DNA from: Aquimarina aquimarini
GTDB taxonomy: Bacteria; Bacteroidota; Bacteroidia; Flavobacteriales; Flavobacteriaceae
Direction of reading: 5' to 3'
Length of the DNA: 64,000 nucleotides
Assembly (NCBI RefSeq): GCF_900299535.1
Contig: NZ_OMKE01000006.1
Span: 62,001 to 126,000 of the forward strand
Positions 35,375-45,278 of this stretch are shown in pieces. The position numbers were made by a program, and so were the translations under genes. Within the stretch, counting starts at the first letter, position 1; every line of letters begins with the position of its first letter. The notes beneath the pieces were generated by a model. The model was given only the letters and a program-made list of their open reading frames with translations. It was not told the DNA's origin and made no database searches.

Positions 35375-35382
35375 TACATTTG
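35375..35382 (+). promoter_or_regulatory. -7 box (TACATTTG) for the MMPL transporter gene
   Basis: Exact TAnnTTTG match, 18 bases before the ATG at 35400. No TTG at the expected -33 distance. Confidence 0.5.
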
Positions 35383-35399
35383 CACTAGGAAAATAAAGA

Positions 35400-37823
35400 A
35401 TGGCAAAATTATTCAGTTTCGGGTTTTGGAATGCACTAGCTGGGATTATTCTACGTAATAGAGCAATCATATTTCTAGCAATTATAGGGATTACAGTTTT
35501 TTTAGGTTTTCAGTGGAAAAACATGAGGTTTTCTCACTCTGAAGCCAATATGTTACCCGACGATCACGAAGTAAATCTACTCTATCAAGAGTTTCTTAAT
35601 AAATTTGGAGAAGAAGGAAACTTAATTGTTATGGCTGTAAAAGACAGTACTCTTTTTACTCCTAAAAAATTAAAAGCCTGGAATGATTTTAACAATTCAT
35701 TCAAAAAATATGAAGAGATTGATCTTGTAGTTTCTCTTGCAGATCTTAAAACTCTAAAAAAAGAAGATAACCCTTCTAGATTTGAGCTCGTTCCTTTTAT
35801 CAATGATTCTTCTTTTGATCAAAAACAGGTCACAGAATACAAAGAGATACTATTCAATAAGTTGCCTTTTTATGAAGGACTTGTTTATAGTAGAAAATCT
35901 CAAACCATTCAGAGTGCAATTTATCTCAAAAAGGATATTGTAAATACCAAACAAAGAAAAAAGTTCATCGAAAACGTCGTACAGCCCGCTGTAATTGCTT
36001 TTGAAAAAGCGTATGATTTAGACGTAAAAGTATCGGGTATGCCTTATATCAGGACTTTGAATTCTCAAAACATTATGGATGAGATCGAAGTTTTTATCCT
36101 TGCAGCTTTATTGGTTACCTCTTTAATTTTCTTTTTCTTTTTTAGGTCATTGAGAGCAACTTTTATATCTATGACTGCTGTGATTATTGGTGTAATGTGG
36201 GCATTTGGTATTTTGGGTCTTTTAGAATATGAGATAACCGTACTTACAGCAATCATACCTCCTCTTGTTATTGTTATTGGTATACCCAATTGTATTTTCT
36301 TGATCAATAAGTACCAACAGGAGATAAAAAAACATGGCAATAAAGCAAAGTCACTTCAACGTGTAATTACCAAGGTAGGTAATGCTACATTAATGACCAA
36401 TGTAACTACCGCATCTGGATTTGCTACTTTTGCTTTGACAGAGAGTAAATTACTTAAAGAATTTGGTATTGTTGCTTCTTTAAACATCATTGCTTTATTC
36501 ATCCTTTGCTTATTAGTAATTACTATTATATATAGCTACATGCCTCAGCCCAAAGAAAGGCATTTAAAACATCTGGGGAAAGGTTGGATTGAGCGACTAA
36601 TGGACTGGATGGAGAATATGGTAAAAACCAGACGAGTAACGATCTATTTTTCTTCTGTGATCATTTTGATTGTAAGCATCATAGGTATATATACCATAAA
36701 GGTTTCTGGAAGCTTACTAGAAGACATGCCTAAAAGTGCAGGATTCTATAAGGATATTGAATTTTTTGAAGAAGAGTTTGATGGTGTTATGCCATTAGAG
36801 ATACTCATCGATACCAAAAGAAAACAGGGAGTTCTGAAACTCTCAACGTTAAAACGTATGGAGAAGCTTCAGGAACTACTCGAAGAAATGCCTGAGTTAT
36901 CTAAACCAATTTCTATTGTTAACTTGGTTAAATATTCTAAACAAGCTTTTTACAATGGTAATCCAAAATATTACCAAATACCAACCAGTCAAGAGCGAAA
37001 TTTTATTCTGCCTTATGCAAAAAGTTTTGAATCCAAAGCTGGAGTAATGAAGAGTTATGTTGATTCTACTGGACAATATGCCAGAATCACAACTTTCATG
37101 AAAGATGTAGGAACAGAAGAGATGGAACGTATTGAGGCCACTCTTGAACCACAATTACAAAAGATATTTCCAAAAGACAGATATGATGTCTCTTTTACTG
37201 GTAAGGCATTAATTTTTCAAAAAGGAACTAAATATCTGGTATGGAATTTATCTCTTTCTTTAGGATTAGCAGTTGTTCTTATTGCCCTTTTTATGGCTTG
37301 GATGTTTCGATCCTGGAAAATGATTGTTATATCACTTATCCCTAATTTACTACCCTTACTTATGACTGCAGGTCTAATGGGGTATTTGGGAGTACCTATA
37401 AAACCATCAACCATATTAGTATTTAGTATTGCCTTTGGTATTTCTGTCGATGATACTATACATTTTTTAGCAAAATACAGACAAGAATTAAAATCAAATC
37501 ATTGGAGAATAAGAAAATCTGTTCTTGCATCTCTAAGAGAAACAGGAGTGAGCATGTTTTACACTTCAACTGTATTGTTCTTTGGTTTTTCTGTATTCAT
37601 GATATCTAGTTTTGGAGGAACCAAAGCATTGGGTGGTCTAGTATCTACTACCTTACTATTTGCTATGCTTGCTAATCTTTTATTGCTTCCTTCTCTATTG
37701 CTTTCGTTAGAACGAAGTATTGCAAACAAAAAAACATTAAAAGAACCCACCTTAAAAATCATTCCTAACGACGAAGAATTAGTAGAAAACAAAAAGAAAG
37801 GGGATAATATTACAAATGAGTGA
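35400..37823 (+). CDS. RND superfamily transporter, MMPL/HAE3 type
   Basis: An 807-residue membrane protein with the two-fold RND plan: one membrane helix at about 20-36, a periplasmic domain to 225, five helices to about 385 (with VLTAIIPPLVIVIGIP), another helix near 415, a second periplasmic domain, and five more helices (about 620-780) with PSTILVFSIAFGISVDDTIHFLAKY. The SVDDTIHF stretch matches the proton-relay region of MMPL-type proteins. It is shorter than AcrB-type pumps (about 1040), in line with the HAE3/hopanoid-lipid exporter group; a hydrophobic or lipid substrate is inferred only. No membrane-fusion partner is nearby. Confidence 0.88.
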   Translation: MAKLFSFGFWNALAGIILRNRAIIFLAIIGITVFLGFQWKNMRFSHSEANMLPDDHEVNLLYQEFLNKFGEEGNLIVMAVKDSTLFTPKKLKAWNDFNNSFKKYEEIDLVVSLADLKTLKKEDNPSRFELVPFINDSSFDQKQVTEYKEILFNKLPFYEGLVYSRKSQTIQSAIYLKKDIVNTKQRKKFIENVVQPAVIAFEKAYDLDVKVSGMPYIRTLNSQNIMDEIEVFILAALLVTSLIFFFFFRSLRATFISMTAVIIGVMWAFGILGLLEYEITVLTAIIPPLVIVIGIPNCIFLINKYQQEIKKHGNKAKSLQRVITKVGNATLMTNVTTASGFATFALTESKLLKEFGIVASLNIIALFILCLLVITIIYSYMPQPKERHLKHLGKGWIERLMDWMENMVKTRRVTIYFSSVIILIVSIIGIYTIKVSGSLLEDMPKSAGFYKDIEFFEEEFDGVMPLEILIDTKRKQGVLKLSTLKRMEKLQELLEEMPELSKPISIVNLVKYSKQAFYNGNPKYYQIPTSQERNFILPYAKSFESKAGVMKSYVDSTGQYARITTFMKDVGTEEMERIEATLEPQLQKIFPKDRYDVSFTGKALIFQKGTKYLVWNLSLSLGLAVVLIALFMAWMFRSWKMIVISLIPNLLPLLMTAGLMGYLGVPIKPSTILVFSIAFGISVDDTIHFLAKYRQELKSNHWRIRKSVLASLRETGVSMFYTSTVLFFGFSVFMISSFGGTKALGGLVSTTLLFAMLANLLLLPSLLLSLERSIANKKTLKEPTLKIIPNDEELVENKKKGDNITNE

Positions 37824-37966
37824 TCTTATCATCGCTTTTATATATTGGTAATATTCTTATATTGTGTACATGTTATCTATATAAAAGGATTGTATCTATT
37901 TACTTCCTTTTAACAACCATGCCTTTTTAGCCAAAAGACATCGGTTTAATAATATATACAATAAGA

Positions 37967-38461
37967 ATGGAAGAAAATTTAATTAAACTACACTCCTCAC
38001 GAGCCAAACTAGGAATTAATTTTTCAATAATTGTAAGTGTCAGTTTACTATATATTGCATTTAGAATTGGCTCACAAGTTTTTAAAACTATTGATAATTC
38101 TCATGTTATTTTAATTCTTCTAATTCCAATACTTATTATCAGTTGTATTTGGTATTATTTTCATGCATTTCTAGGGTATTTGGATTTAAGTAATAATCAA
38201 GTCATTTTCAAAAAACCTTTCCGAAAAAAAGAATGGATTGTAAAACTTGAAAATATTTCTGTAGTTGACACCGTTAGTTTTCCAATCATAAGTCGTGCAA
38301 AGCATATAAAAGTAACTTTCAAAAATAAAAATGGAAAAATGTCTGATTATTACTTATGGAAGAGCAGTAAATTTATGGGGCTTGGAGGAGATGAAGATGA
38401 GATATTATTTGATGCAGTACTAAAAAGAAAACAAGAACTACTCAGTTCTGAAAGCCTGTAA
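37967..38461 (+). CDS. small membrane protein of unknown function
   Basis: A 164-residue protein with two membrane segments (about 17-36 and 45-68), then a soluble beta-rich part (LDLSNNQVIFKKPFRKKEW, VTFKNKNGKMSDYYLWKSS) which might be PH-like, ending in a charged helix. No family recognised. The gene stands alone after the MMPL transporter, 143 bases downstream. Confidence 0.65.
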   Translation: MEENLIKLHSSRAKLGINFSIIVSVSLLYIAFRIGSQVFKTIDNSHVILILLIPILIISCIWYYFHAFLGYLDLSNNQVIFKKPFRKKEWIVKLENISVVDTVSFPIISRAKHIKVTFKNKNGKMSDYYLWKSSKFMGLGGDEDEILFDAVLKRKQELLSSESL

Positions 38462-39165
38462 GGCACAATACGCTTAAGAAAACCAATCCCACATGTATTC
38501 TACAAATTTGCTCTGAAGCTATCTTCCTTTACTATTCTATATACAAATAAATTTATTTGTTTTTAATACAAAAAAAGTCCCACTATAAATTAGCAGGACT
38601 TCTGTAAGATAGATTACCCCAAAATCTATCGAACTAAACTAAACTTAACGTAAACACAATCGTCATAATTGCATATATGCAAGATACTGTCCCTTTCTAT
38701 ATTTTAAAATACCTAGTGGGGGGGAAAAATCCCCTTTTTTTGGAGATATCGTGAAATTTAACATTATTTAAGTAAATAAAATTATCAACAAATTCACAAT
38801 ACACTGATAAACAATATATTACACGCTTAGCCAAGCACTTATTATTTCTCTTATTTTTTTAAAAAAACATGAATAACGTAAGATTTTAAGGCAAAAATGT
38901 ATTCAGATACGGTTTTTGCGTAGAATTGGTGTTTAAAAAGATGTCAGATTTACAAAACTTCTCTTCTTAAATTTATTGCTTTTAAAATCAGTTTCAATAC
39001 TATTTTACAGCATATTATTTTGAGTTTTTAAGATTATGCTTTCAATCAGATTAAAAAAATTATCTTTGCTACCTCAAAATTTGTACATTTTTTATTTTGT
39101 ACTTCTTTTATACATTAAAGAGTGCAAAATATGGTCATAAATAATATTAGAAAACAGAATATATA
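38462..39165. other. long intergenic region upstream of asnS with palindromes
   Basis: No gene seen. From left to right: a hairpin AAGTCC/GGACTT that, read on the minus strand, ends in a T run (38570-38602); AGTGGGGGGGAAAAATCCCC at 38715-38734; a hairpin GCAAAAA(N15)TTTTTGC at 38891-38919 enclosing TGTATTCAGATACGG; and a TATCTTTG -7 box at 39061-39068 that should start asnS about 90 bases before its ATG. Confidence 0.55.
39061..39068 (+). promoter_or_regulatory. -7 box (TATCTTTG) for asnS
   Basis: Exact TAnnTTTG match 98 bases before the ATG; the -33 TTG is not found at 17-20 bases upstream. Confidence 0.5.
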
Positions 39166-40608
39166 ATGAAGCATACTAAAGTAATAGAGGTACTACAAAG
39201 TGATAAACTATTACAGCCTGTCATCGTAAAAGGTTGGGTTCGTTCTTTCAGAAATGATCGTTTTATTGCGATTAATGATGGATCAACTATTAATAATATC
39301 CAGTGTGTTTTAGAAGATACTACCATAGATGCTTCAATCCAGAAAAGGATAACCGTTGGTGCTGCAATTGTAATAACAGGTACTCTTGTAGAGAGTCAAG
39401 GAAAAGGGCAACGTGTAGAAATTCAAGTATCTGATGTTCAAATCGAAGGAGATTCAGATCCTGAAGAGTTAAAGCTTACGATATTATCTCCTAAAAGGCA
39501 TAGTCTAGAGAAGCTAAGAGAGCAAGCACACCTTAGAGTACGTACCAATACTTTTGGGGCCATTATGCGAGTGCGTTCAAAGTTATCTTTTGCAATCCAT
39601 GAATATTTTCAGAAAAACGATTTTTACTATGTACATACTCCTATAATTACAAAGAGTGATGCAGAGGGAGCTGGAGAAGCTTTTAAGGTCACAAACCTTG
39701 ATCTTACCAATATCCCAAAAGATGAAAATGGCGCTATTGATTATAAAGAAGATTTTTTTGGAGAAGAAACGAATCTTACTGTTTCGGGCCAGCTAGAAGG
39801 AGAAACCTATGCAATGGGACTAGGGCAGGTATATACTTTTGGGCCAACGTTTAGAGCAGAAAATTCTAATACATCTCGTCATCTTGCAGAATTTTGGATG
39901 GTTGAACCTGAGGTCGCTTTTTGTGATCTTGATGGCAATATGGATCTTGCCGAAGATTTTATAAAATATGTTATTCAGTTTGTTCTAGAGAACTGTCAAG
40001 ATGATCTTGAGTTCCTAGAAAATCGTTTGATACAGGAGGACAAACAAAAACCTCAAATAGAACGTGCTGAAATGTCATTGCGTGATAAACTAAAGTTTGT
40101 TCTTGAAAACAATTTTAAGCGTGTTAGCTATACCGAGGCAATCGAGATACTTAAAAATTCTAAACCAAATAAGAAGAAAAAGTTTAAATTTCCAATTAAT
40201 GAGTGGGGTGCAGATTTACAAAGTGAGCATGAGAGATTTCTTGTTGAAAAACACTTTAAATGTCCTGTAATTTTATTTGATTATCCTGCAGACATCAAAT
40301 CATTCTATATGAGGCTTAATGAGGATGGCAAAACGGTAAGAGCAATGGATATATTATTCCCAGGAATTGGTGAAATCGTTGGTGGTTCTCAACGTGAAGA
40401 ACGCTTGGATGTTCTAAAAGAAAAAATGGCAGCCCTTAATATTCCAGAAGAAGAACTATGGTGGTATCTAGATACTCGTCGTTTTGGAACATGTACTCAT
40501 AGTGGTTTTGGACTTGGTTTTGAACGTCTAGTATTATTTGTAACTGGTATGAGCAATATTCGAGATGTAATTCCTTATCCTAGAACACCTCTTAATGCAG
40601 AGTTCTAG
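39166..40608 (+). CDS. asnS: asparaginyl-tRNA synthetase
   Basis: A 480-residue class IIb enzyme. The N-terminal OB-fold anticodon-binding domain (VKGWVRSFRNDRFIAINDGS) is followed by the catalytic core with motif 1 near the VHTPIITKSDAEGAGEAF strand, motif 2 FGPTFRAENSNTSRHLAEFW and motif 3 GFGLGFERLVLF. The sequence SGQLEGETYAMGLGQVYTFGP fits AsnRS rather than AspRS. It charges tRNA-Asn directly. The leader is unusually long and patterned. Confidence 0.97.
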   Translation: MKHTKVIEVLQSDKLLQPVIVKGWVRSFRNDRFIAINDGSTINNIQCVLEDTTIDASIQKRITVGAAIVITGTLVESQGKGQRVEIQVSDVQIEGDSDPEELKLTILSPKRHSLEKLREQAHLRVRTNTFGAIMRVRSKLSFAIHEYFQKNDFYYVHTPIITKSDAEGAGEAFKVTNLDLTNIPKDENGAIDYKEDFFGEETNLTVSGQLEGETYAMGLGQVYTFGPTFRAENSNTSRHLAEFWMVEPEVAFCDLDGNMDLAEDFIKYVIQFVLENCQDDLEFLENRLIQEDKQKPQIERAEMSLRDKLKFVLENNFKRVSYTEAIEILKNSKPNKKKKFKFPINEWGADLQSEHERFLVEKHFKCPVILFDYPADIKSFYMRLNEDGKTVRAMDILFPGIGEIVGGSQREERLDVLKEKMAALNIPEEELWWYLDTRRFGTCTHSGFGLGFERLVLFVTGMSNIRDVIPYPRTPLNAEF

Positions 40609-40636
40609 TATAATCCAGATAATTTTTATAAAAAAT

Positions 40637-40677
40637 AGCCCTGAAACAAGTAGTATTGTTTCAGGGCTACGTTTTTT
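40637..40677 (+). terminator. asnS terminator
   Basis: AGCCCTGAAACAA (40637-40649) and TTGTTTCAGGGCT (40656-40668), a perfect 13-bp stem with a 6-base loop, then seven T within 10 bases. Confidence 0.9.
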
Positions 40678-40896
40678 TACTATTTTGTACTTGTTAAAAA
40701 AAGAGGTACAAATTATTCTATTCAAAAGTTAACTCCTTAATCAATCTAATCTGTGGGTTAATTTTTATTCTCTACTATGTATCAATGATTTTTATATTTC
40801 CAAACATTGATGTGATTTAATAAGCTATTTTTTTAAGTATTTTTCTTACAATAATTATTGTGTTTTGAGGTTAGTTTATTTCTATTATAATCGTTA

Positions 40897-41679
40897 CTAA
40901 TGAGTATGTGATATCTTACCAAATAGATTAATTTGATCGATTCTTTTCTTTATTTTTTCTTCTTGATGTGCATTAAAATGATGTCTAGAATCTCTTTCTT
41001 GAGAGTTCATAATATTTTCTGTTTCATGAATATGAAATAATCCTAATGCATGACCTATTTCGTGTGGTGTTGTTGATGTAAACAAGTTTTCATCTGTTAA
41101 CAATACTCTTTGATCTCTACCGATCCCTGCAATACCTCTTATATTAGATCGTTTTATAATATAAATATTAATTTTATCTTGGTCATACGATTTTTTGGAT
41201 TGCATAAAAAAGGTTCTTGGTTCTGACCCTTCATTATCTCTAAGGTCATATAAATCTTCATTTACCATATTCATTGAGCTTTCTAATTCTAAGCCAATTC
41301 CTAATCTGTGAAAGTAATACCCATTCAGGTAATCCATAAATTCTTTCTCATTAAGATCATAAGAAGACTTATTTCCAGACTCATTAGATTCTACATAAAT
41401 GATTTTGATCTTTACAATTCTTTCTGGGCTGTCTACAAAAATAGGTTCTACAGGGACTGCACTTAGTTCATCTCCTGTACTACAGGATAAAATCAACGGT
41501 AATGATAGTATAAATAATACTATTTTACAGGTTACAATAAATTTATCTATATAGCTATTATCCTTTGTACCAGATAACCGATTGATAAAGTTTGTACTAA
41601 TTGTTTGATTAACTATTTTTTTAATTGGATCTATACATTTTGATACGGTATAGGACGTAGGTTTAGTAGTTTTCGCCAT
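40897..41679 (-). CDS. metzincin-like zinc metalloprotease, probable lipoprotein
   Basis: A 260-residue protein whose catalytic site is PHEIGHALGLFH (H206, E207, H210, H216), the HExxHxxGxxH zinc signature, with a NIMNSQ Met-turn (M224) as in metzincins/matrixins. A hydrophobic stretch (about 50-65) ends in LILSC (Cys66), a good lipobox, but 50 mainly polar residues lie before it. No other ATG or evident GTG/TTG is found between, so either the signal is a late one or the start is wrong by a frame. The proteolytic domain, about 85-240, is small, as in archaemetzincin- or snapalysin-like enzymes. Substrate unknown; its upstream region of 760 bases has the same layout as that of asnS. Confidence 0.8.
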   Translation of the reverse strand: MAKTTKPTSYTVSKCIDPIKKIVNQTISTNFINRLSGTKDNSYIDKFIVTCKIVLFILSLPLILSCSTGDELSAVPVEPIFVDSPERIVKIKIIYVESNESGNKSSYDLNEKEFMDYLNGYYFHRLGIGLELESSMNMVNEDLYDLRDNEGSEPRTFFMQSKKSYDQDKINIYIIKRSNIRGIAGIGRDQRVLLTDENLFTSTTPHEIGHALGLFHIHETENIMNSQERDSRHHFNAHQEEKIKKRIDQINLFGKISHTH

Positions 41680-42443
41680 CGCTTCATATTATTTTGGGTC
41701 ATACTTCTTGGGCATTGAAGTATTAGGTATTTTAAAAAAAGAGACTTCTTTACATTAATTTGGTCTTTTCTTTTAAACCATGTTAAACATTCTTCTTGGG
41801 GCTGTAGAAGATTATGAACATTTTGACGTATTTACCTTCAATATTGAACTAAATAATAAATTGGTAATTAATTCTATGTAAAGGTAGGGGCAGATACTTA
41901 ATATCCGAATACGGTAAACACGTAATATTTTTACGCAACATCTGAAACACAGCGTATTTCAACGACAAACAGCTTTATTTTCACTAAATTTTAACATTTA
42001 AATCATTAAATATGAAGGTTTAATACTACAAATGTTAATGGATTATAGGGGTTTTTTCCCCTGTTTTCATTTTAAAAAAATGACTAAATCATACATTTTT
42101 ATGATTTTTTTTCTTCAAACCTTAACTGATATTTGTAATTTTTGAGAGTTTCAACAAAAAAGCTCGTTCTTTTTATGAAAAAACGAGTTTTTAATATAAT
42201 CCAGCTTTTTTTTTAAACAAATTCATAAAATAGGCAAATCATCAATTTAGAATCCAAACATCATTTTATAGGTTCTTATCAATCATAAAATATTAGATTC
42301 AAAATAATACTATTTACACTTTGAATTTAGTATAACTGATATAATCTTTAACTTAATAATAAATAAGAGAAAATATAAAAGTGTAGTTTTAGAAAATTTA
42401 AAAATGAAGATTTGTAATTATACAAACGCTATGGTGGATTTAA
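41680..42443. other. long intergenic region with palindromes
   Basis: No gene. In the direction of the metalloprotease gene it contains AGGGGAAAAAACCCCT (42062 down to 42047), a CGTAA/TTACG inverted repeat (41935 to 41921), then CCGTATTCGGATAT (41914 to 41901), and the ATG 222 bases later. A hairpin CTCGTT...AACGAG with T runs on both sides (42155-42192) probably ends the catalase-ankyrin transcript. Confidence 0.55.
42155..42192 (-). terminator. probable terminator of the catalase-ankyrin unit
   Basis: ACTCGTT...AACGAG with T5/A5 complementary inner tracts, followed on the minus strand by six T. It lies about 250 bases beyond the last gene of the unit. The plus side could also terminate. 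Confidence 0.55.
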
Positions 42444-43025
42444 TTAGTTAGAATGTTTTTTTAATAAAACTTCAGAAATCAATTTTTTAATAGCTATTTC
42501 ACTTTTACTAGGTTTATGACCTTTGCTTTTTGCTCTCTTTATTTTTTCATAGTGAGGAATTTTGCCAGTTTTATCTAACTCCTTAAAAACTTCTTCAAAA
42601 AAACCATTGAGAGCTGGAATTAAAAACCTGCTAGATTGGTGTGTTTTTTGAATATGAATAAACTTCTTTGTATAAGCCAAGAAAATTTGAGGATAATAAG
42701 AAAAGGTAATTAATGCTTCACAAAAACTTTGATACACCTCTTCTTTAGTAAGATTATTTCTGAACTTTAATTTATCGCGATTTATTTGAGTAAGCGTATA
42801 TAACAACATACTTTCTTTAATAAAGAGACTGTAATCATTTTCAGAAGAGTAATATACTTCCATTCCTATATTAGTATTAATTACCAATACTTCATTTCTT
42901 ATACTTTCACTCAAAAAAGTTTCAAAAACTAATACAGTCGAAGAGGACATTAGTAATCTTCTTTTGATATCAGTAGACCTTATATTTACTGACTTAATAT
43001 TCTTTATACCTTGGTTCTTATCCAC
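42444..43025 (-). CDS. hypothetical protein downstream of the ankyrin gene
   Basis: A 193-residue soluble, mostly helical protein with no signal peptide and no family I recognise. Features: a hydrophobic middle (SFCEALITFSYYPQIFLAYTKKF) and a basic C-terminus (KIKRAKSKGHKPSKSEIAIKK) that might bind nucleic acid. It starts 9 bases after the ankyrin gene, so the two are surely co-transcribed, and the catalase gene is 175 bases upstream of that. A link to oxidative stress is inferred from position only. Confidence 0.65.
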   Translation of the reverse strand: MDKNQGIKNIKSVNIRSTDIKRRLLMSSSTVLVFETFLSESIRNEVLVINTNIGMEVYYSSENDYSLFIKESMLLYTLTQINRDKLKFRNNLTKEEVYQSFCEALITFSYYPQIFLAYTKKFIHIQKTHQSSRFLIPALNGFFEEVFKELDKTGKIPHYEKIKRAKSKGHKPSKSEIAIKKLISEVLLKKHSN

Positions 43026-43034
43026 TAGATATGT

Positions 43035-43490
43035 TTAAAAAAGTTCTTGAAATTTTAATCCTTGATTTTTGGCGTGCATTTCTGCGGTATACCCACGATT
43101 GTCTTTTACAGATATATCAGCACCATTTTCTACTAGTAATTTAATGATTTTTTTCTGCCCAAAGGTTGCCGCAAAAATTAAAGCAGTCGCTCCATTATAA
43201 TTTTTCTGATTTACATTGGCTCCAGATGCAATCAACAACCTCACTATATCGTAATATCCTTTGAAACATACTCCCATAAGTGCTGTATTTCCTGAACCAT
43301 CTTGTGCATCTATATCTGGAGAGTACTCCAAAATTGATTGTGTTATATCTTCAAGTCCATAATATGATGCTAATAATAAAGGGGTTGATCCTCTGGTATC
43401 TTTTGAATTTACTATTTCGGGGTTCATATTCAAAATCGCCTCTACTTCATTCAATTCTTCTGATCGAATAGCATTAAAAATGTCTTCCAT
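43035..43490 (-). CDS. ankyrin-repeat protein paired with catalase
   Basis: A 151-residue protein of four to five ankyrin repeats (GSTPLLLASYYGLEDITQSI, GNTALMGVCFKGYYDIVRLL, GATALIFAATFGQKKIIKLL, GYTAEMHAKNQG). No signal peptide, so cytoplasmic. It lies directly downstream of catalase. In Pseudomonas aeruginosa an ankyrin protein (AnkB) encoded next to catalase KatB is needed for full catalase activity, and the same arrangement here suggests a chaperone or haem-loading aid, though AnkB is periplasmic and this copy is not. Confidence 0.85.
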   Translation of the reverse strand: MEDIFNAIRSEELNEVEAILNMNPEIVNSKDTRGSTPLLLASYYGLEDITQSILEYSPDIDAQDGSGNTALMGVCFKGYYDIVRLLIASGANVNQKNYNGATALIFAATFGQKKIIKLLVENGADISVKDNRGYTAEMHAKNQGLKFQELF

Positions 43491-43664
43491 ATATATATTT
43501 ATTAAAAAAATGAATAGATATTATTACTTTGAAACAGTGCTAATAAATTTAATTTCTATATGCACGATTACCAAAGTCAAAATGATACAAGCAGATTGGG
43601 GTTCTTTTTTTTGAATTTCAAAGATCCCCAATCAAGCTCTAACCAATAAAACTAAATTGTTAAT

Positions 43665-45122
43665 TTAATATGTATTTTGTGCATTGATGTTTAGCGCTTT
43701 ACGAACACCTTTTCCATATGCTGGATCCGCTTTATCAAAATGAGCTAGTTGTTTTTCCACAATCTCCATAGAAACACCGTCCATTGCTGCTGCAATATTA
43801 TTAAAAAGTCGCTCTTTTTGTTCATCATTAAATAATCTAAAAAGATCACCTGGTTGCTTATACTCTCCGAAAGTATCATTTTCTTCATACCTAAGTACAT
43901 CTCCACTAATTTTCATAGGTGGTTCTGCTACACTAGGGTCTTCTACAGGTCCTCCTTTTGTATTAGGCTCATAATACGCATCAGGATTGGCATTGTTATT
44001 ATCAAAAAATCGCATAGCTCCATCCTTGTGATAGTGATTTACCTCTGCCAATGATGCATTTGCTGGTAAAGCTTCATAATGTGTCCCTAGTCTATATCTA
44101 TGTGCATCTGCATAAGAAAAAATTCTGGCTTGTAATACCTTGTCAGGAGAGAAACCTATTCCAGGTACAACATTAGATGGTGAGTATGCTGCATTTTCTA
44201 CATATTGAAAATAGTTATCTGGGTTTTTATTGAGCTCAAATTCTCCTACTTCAATCAATGGGTAATCAGCATGAGGCCAAACCTTGGTAAGATCAAAAGG
44301 GTTATATGGTGTTTTTTCTGCATCAGCTTCTGGCATAATTTGTACCATCATTTTCCATTTAGGAAAATCTCCTCTCTCTATAGCTCCATAAAGTTCTTCT
44401 TGAAATTTTTCTCTTGTCTGCCCTATTATAGTTGCTGTTTCTTCATTGGTATAGTGTTTATGCCCTTGTTGTGTTTTCATATGAAACTTCACCCAAAATC
44501 GCTCTCCATCTGCATTCCAAAATGAAAAAGTATGAGAACCATATCCATTCATATGCATGGGTGTTTGTGGAATCCCCCGATCACTCATCAATATAGTAAC
44601 CTGATGTAAGCTTTCTGGAGTCTGAGACCAAAAATCCCACATAGCTTCGTTAGATCTTAAATTTGTTTTAGGGTGTCTCTTTTGAGTACGGATAAAGTCT
44701 GGAAATTTATATCCATCTCTAATAAAGAATATAGGGGTATTATTACCTACCAAATCCCAATTACCTTCTTCTGTATAAAATTTTAAAGAAAAACCTCTTA
44801 CATCTCTCTCTGTATCGGCGGCACCTAACTCTCCAGCTACCGTAGAAAATCTAGACAATAATGGAGTTTGTTTTCCTACTTCAGAGAATATTTTGGCTCT
44901 GGTATACTTGGTTATATCATTTGTTACTGTAAATGTTCCCTGAGCTCCCCAGCCTTTGGCATGGACTACACGTTCTGGAATACGCTCTCTGTTCTGGTGA
45001 GCTAGTTTCTCGATTAATTGATAATCTTGCATCAAGACAGGACCTCTTTGTCCCGCCGTAATAGATCTTTGGTTATTTGAGATTGGGGCTCCTGCTGAAG
45101 TCGTTAATTTTTTCTTTGTCAT
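43665..45122 (-). CDS. katA: catalase, small-subunit clade 3 type
   Basis: A 485-residue monofunctional haem catalase. The distal His is in [12 protein letters not shown] (H54), the distal Asn in [12 protein letters not shown] (N127), and the proximal haem-ligand Tyr in [14 protein letters not shown]. The small size, without the flavodoxin-like C-terminal domain, places it in the small-subunit group. It removes hydrogen peroxide in the cytoplasm. An imperfect palindrome TTGATTGTCGC/GCGATAATCAA lies 75-100 bases upstream and could be an operator or the previous operon's terminator. The ankyrin gene follows. Confidence 0.96.
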   Translation of the reverse strand: MTKKKLTTSAGAPISNNQRSITAGQRGPVLMQDYQLIEKLAHQNRERIPERVVHAKGWGAQGTFTVTNDITKYTRAKIFSEVGKQTPLLSRFSTVAGELGAADTERDVRGFSLKFYTEEGNWDLVGNNTPIFFIRDGYKFPDFIRTQKRHPKTNLRSNEAMWDFWSQTPESLHQVTILMSDRGIPQTPMHMNGYGSHTFSFWNADGERFWVKFHMKTQQGHKHYTNEETATIIGQTREKFQEELYGAIERGDFPKWKMMVQIMPEADAEKTPYNPFDLTKVWPHADYPLIEVGEFELNKNPDNYFQYVENAAYSPSNVVPGIGFSPDKVLQARIFSYADAHRYRLGTHYEALPANASLAEVNHYHKDGAMRFFDNNNANPDAYYEPNTKGGPVEDPSVAEPPMKISGDVLRYEENDTFGEYKQPGDLFRLFNDEQKERLFNNIAAAMDGVSMEIVEKQLAHFDKADPAYGKGVRKALNINAQNTY

Positions 45123-45195
45123 TATTATTTATTTTGCGTGGATACTCTTTTTTATAAAGATACAACCATATACCACACAAAATCAACATCTTAAA

Positions 45196-45223
45196 TTGAT
45201 TGTCGCAATAAAGCGATAATCAA
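45196..45223 (-). promoter_or_regulatory. palindrome between LytTR operon and catalase gene
   Basis: TTGATTGTCGC (45196-45206) and GCGATAATCAA (45213-45223) match except for one G-T position. On the minus strand it may be the terminator of the LytTR operon (only TTTAAG follows) or an operator 75 bases before katA. It does not match the E. coli OxyR pattern. Confidence 0.45.
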
Positions 45224-45278
45224 AACTTATTGATGCAGAAAAATTAATCACTATAATCTATCTATCATATACTTACGT

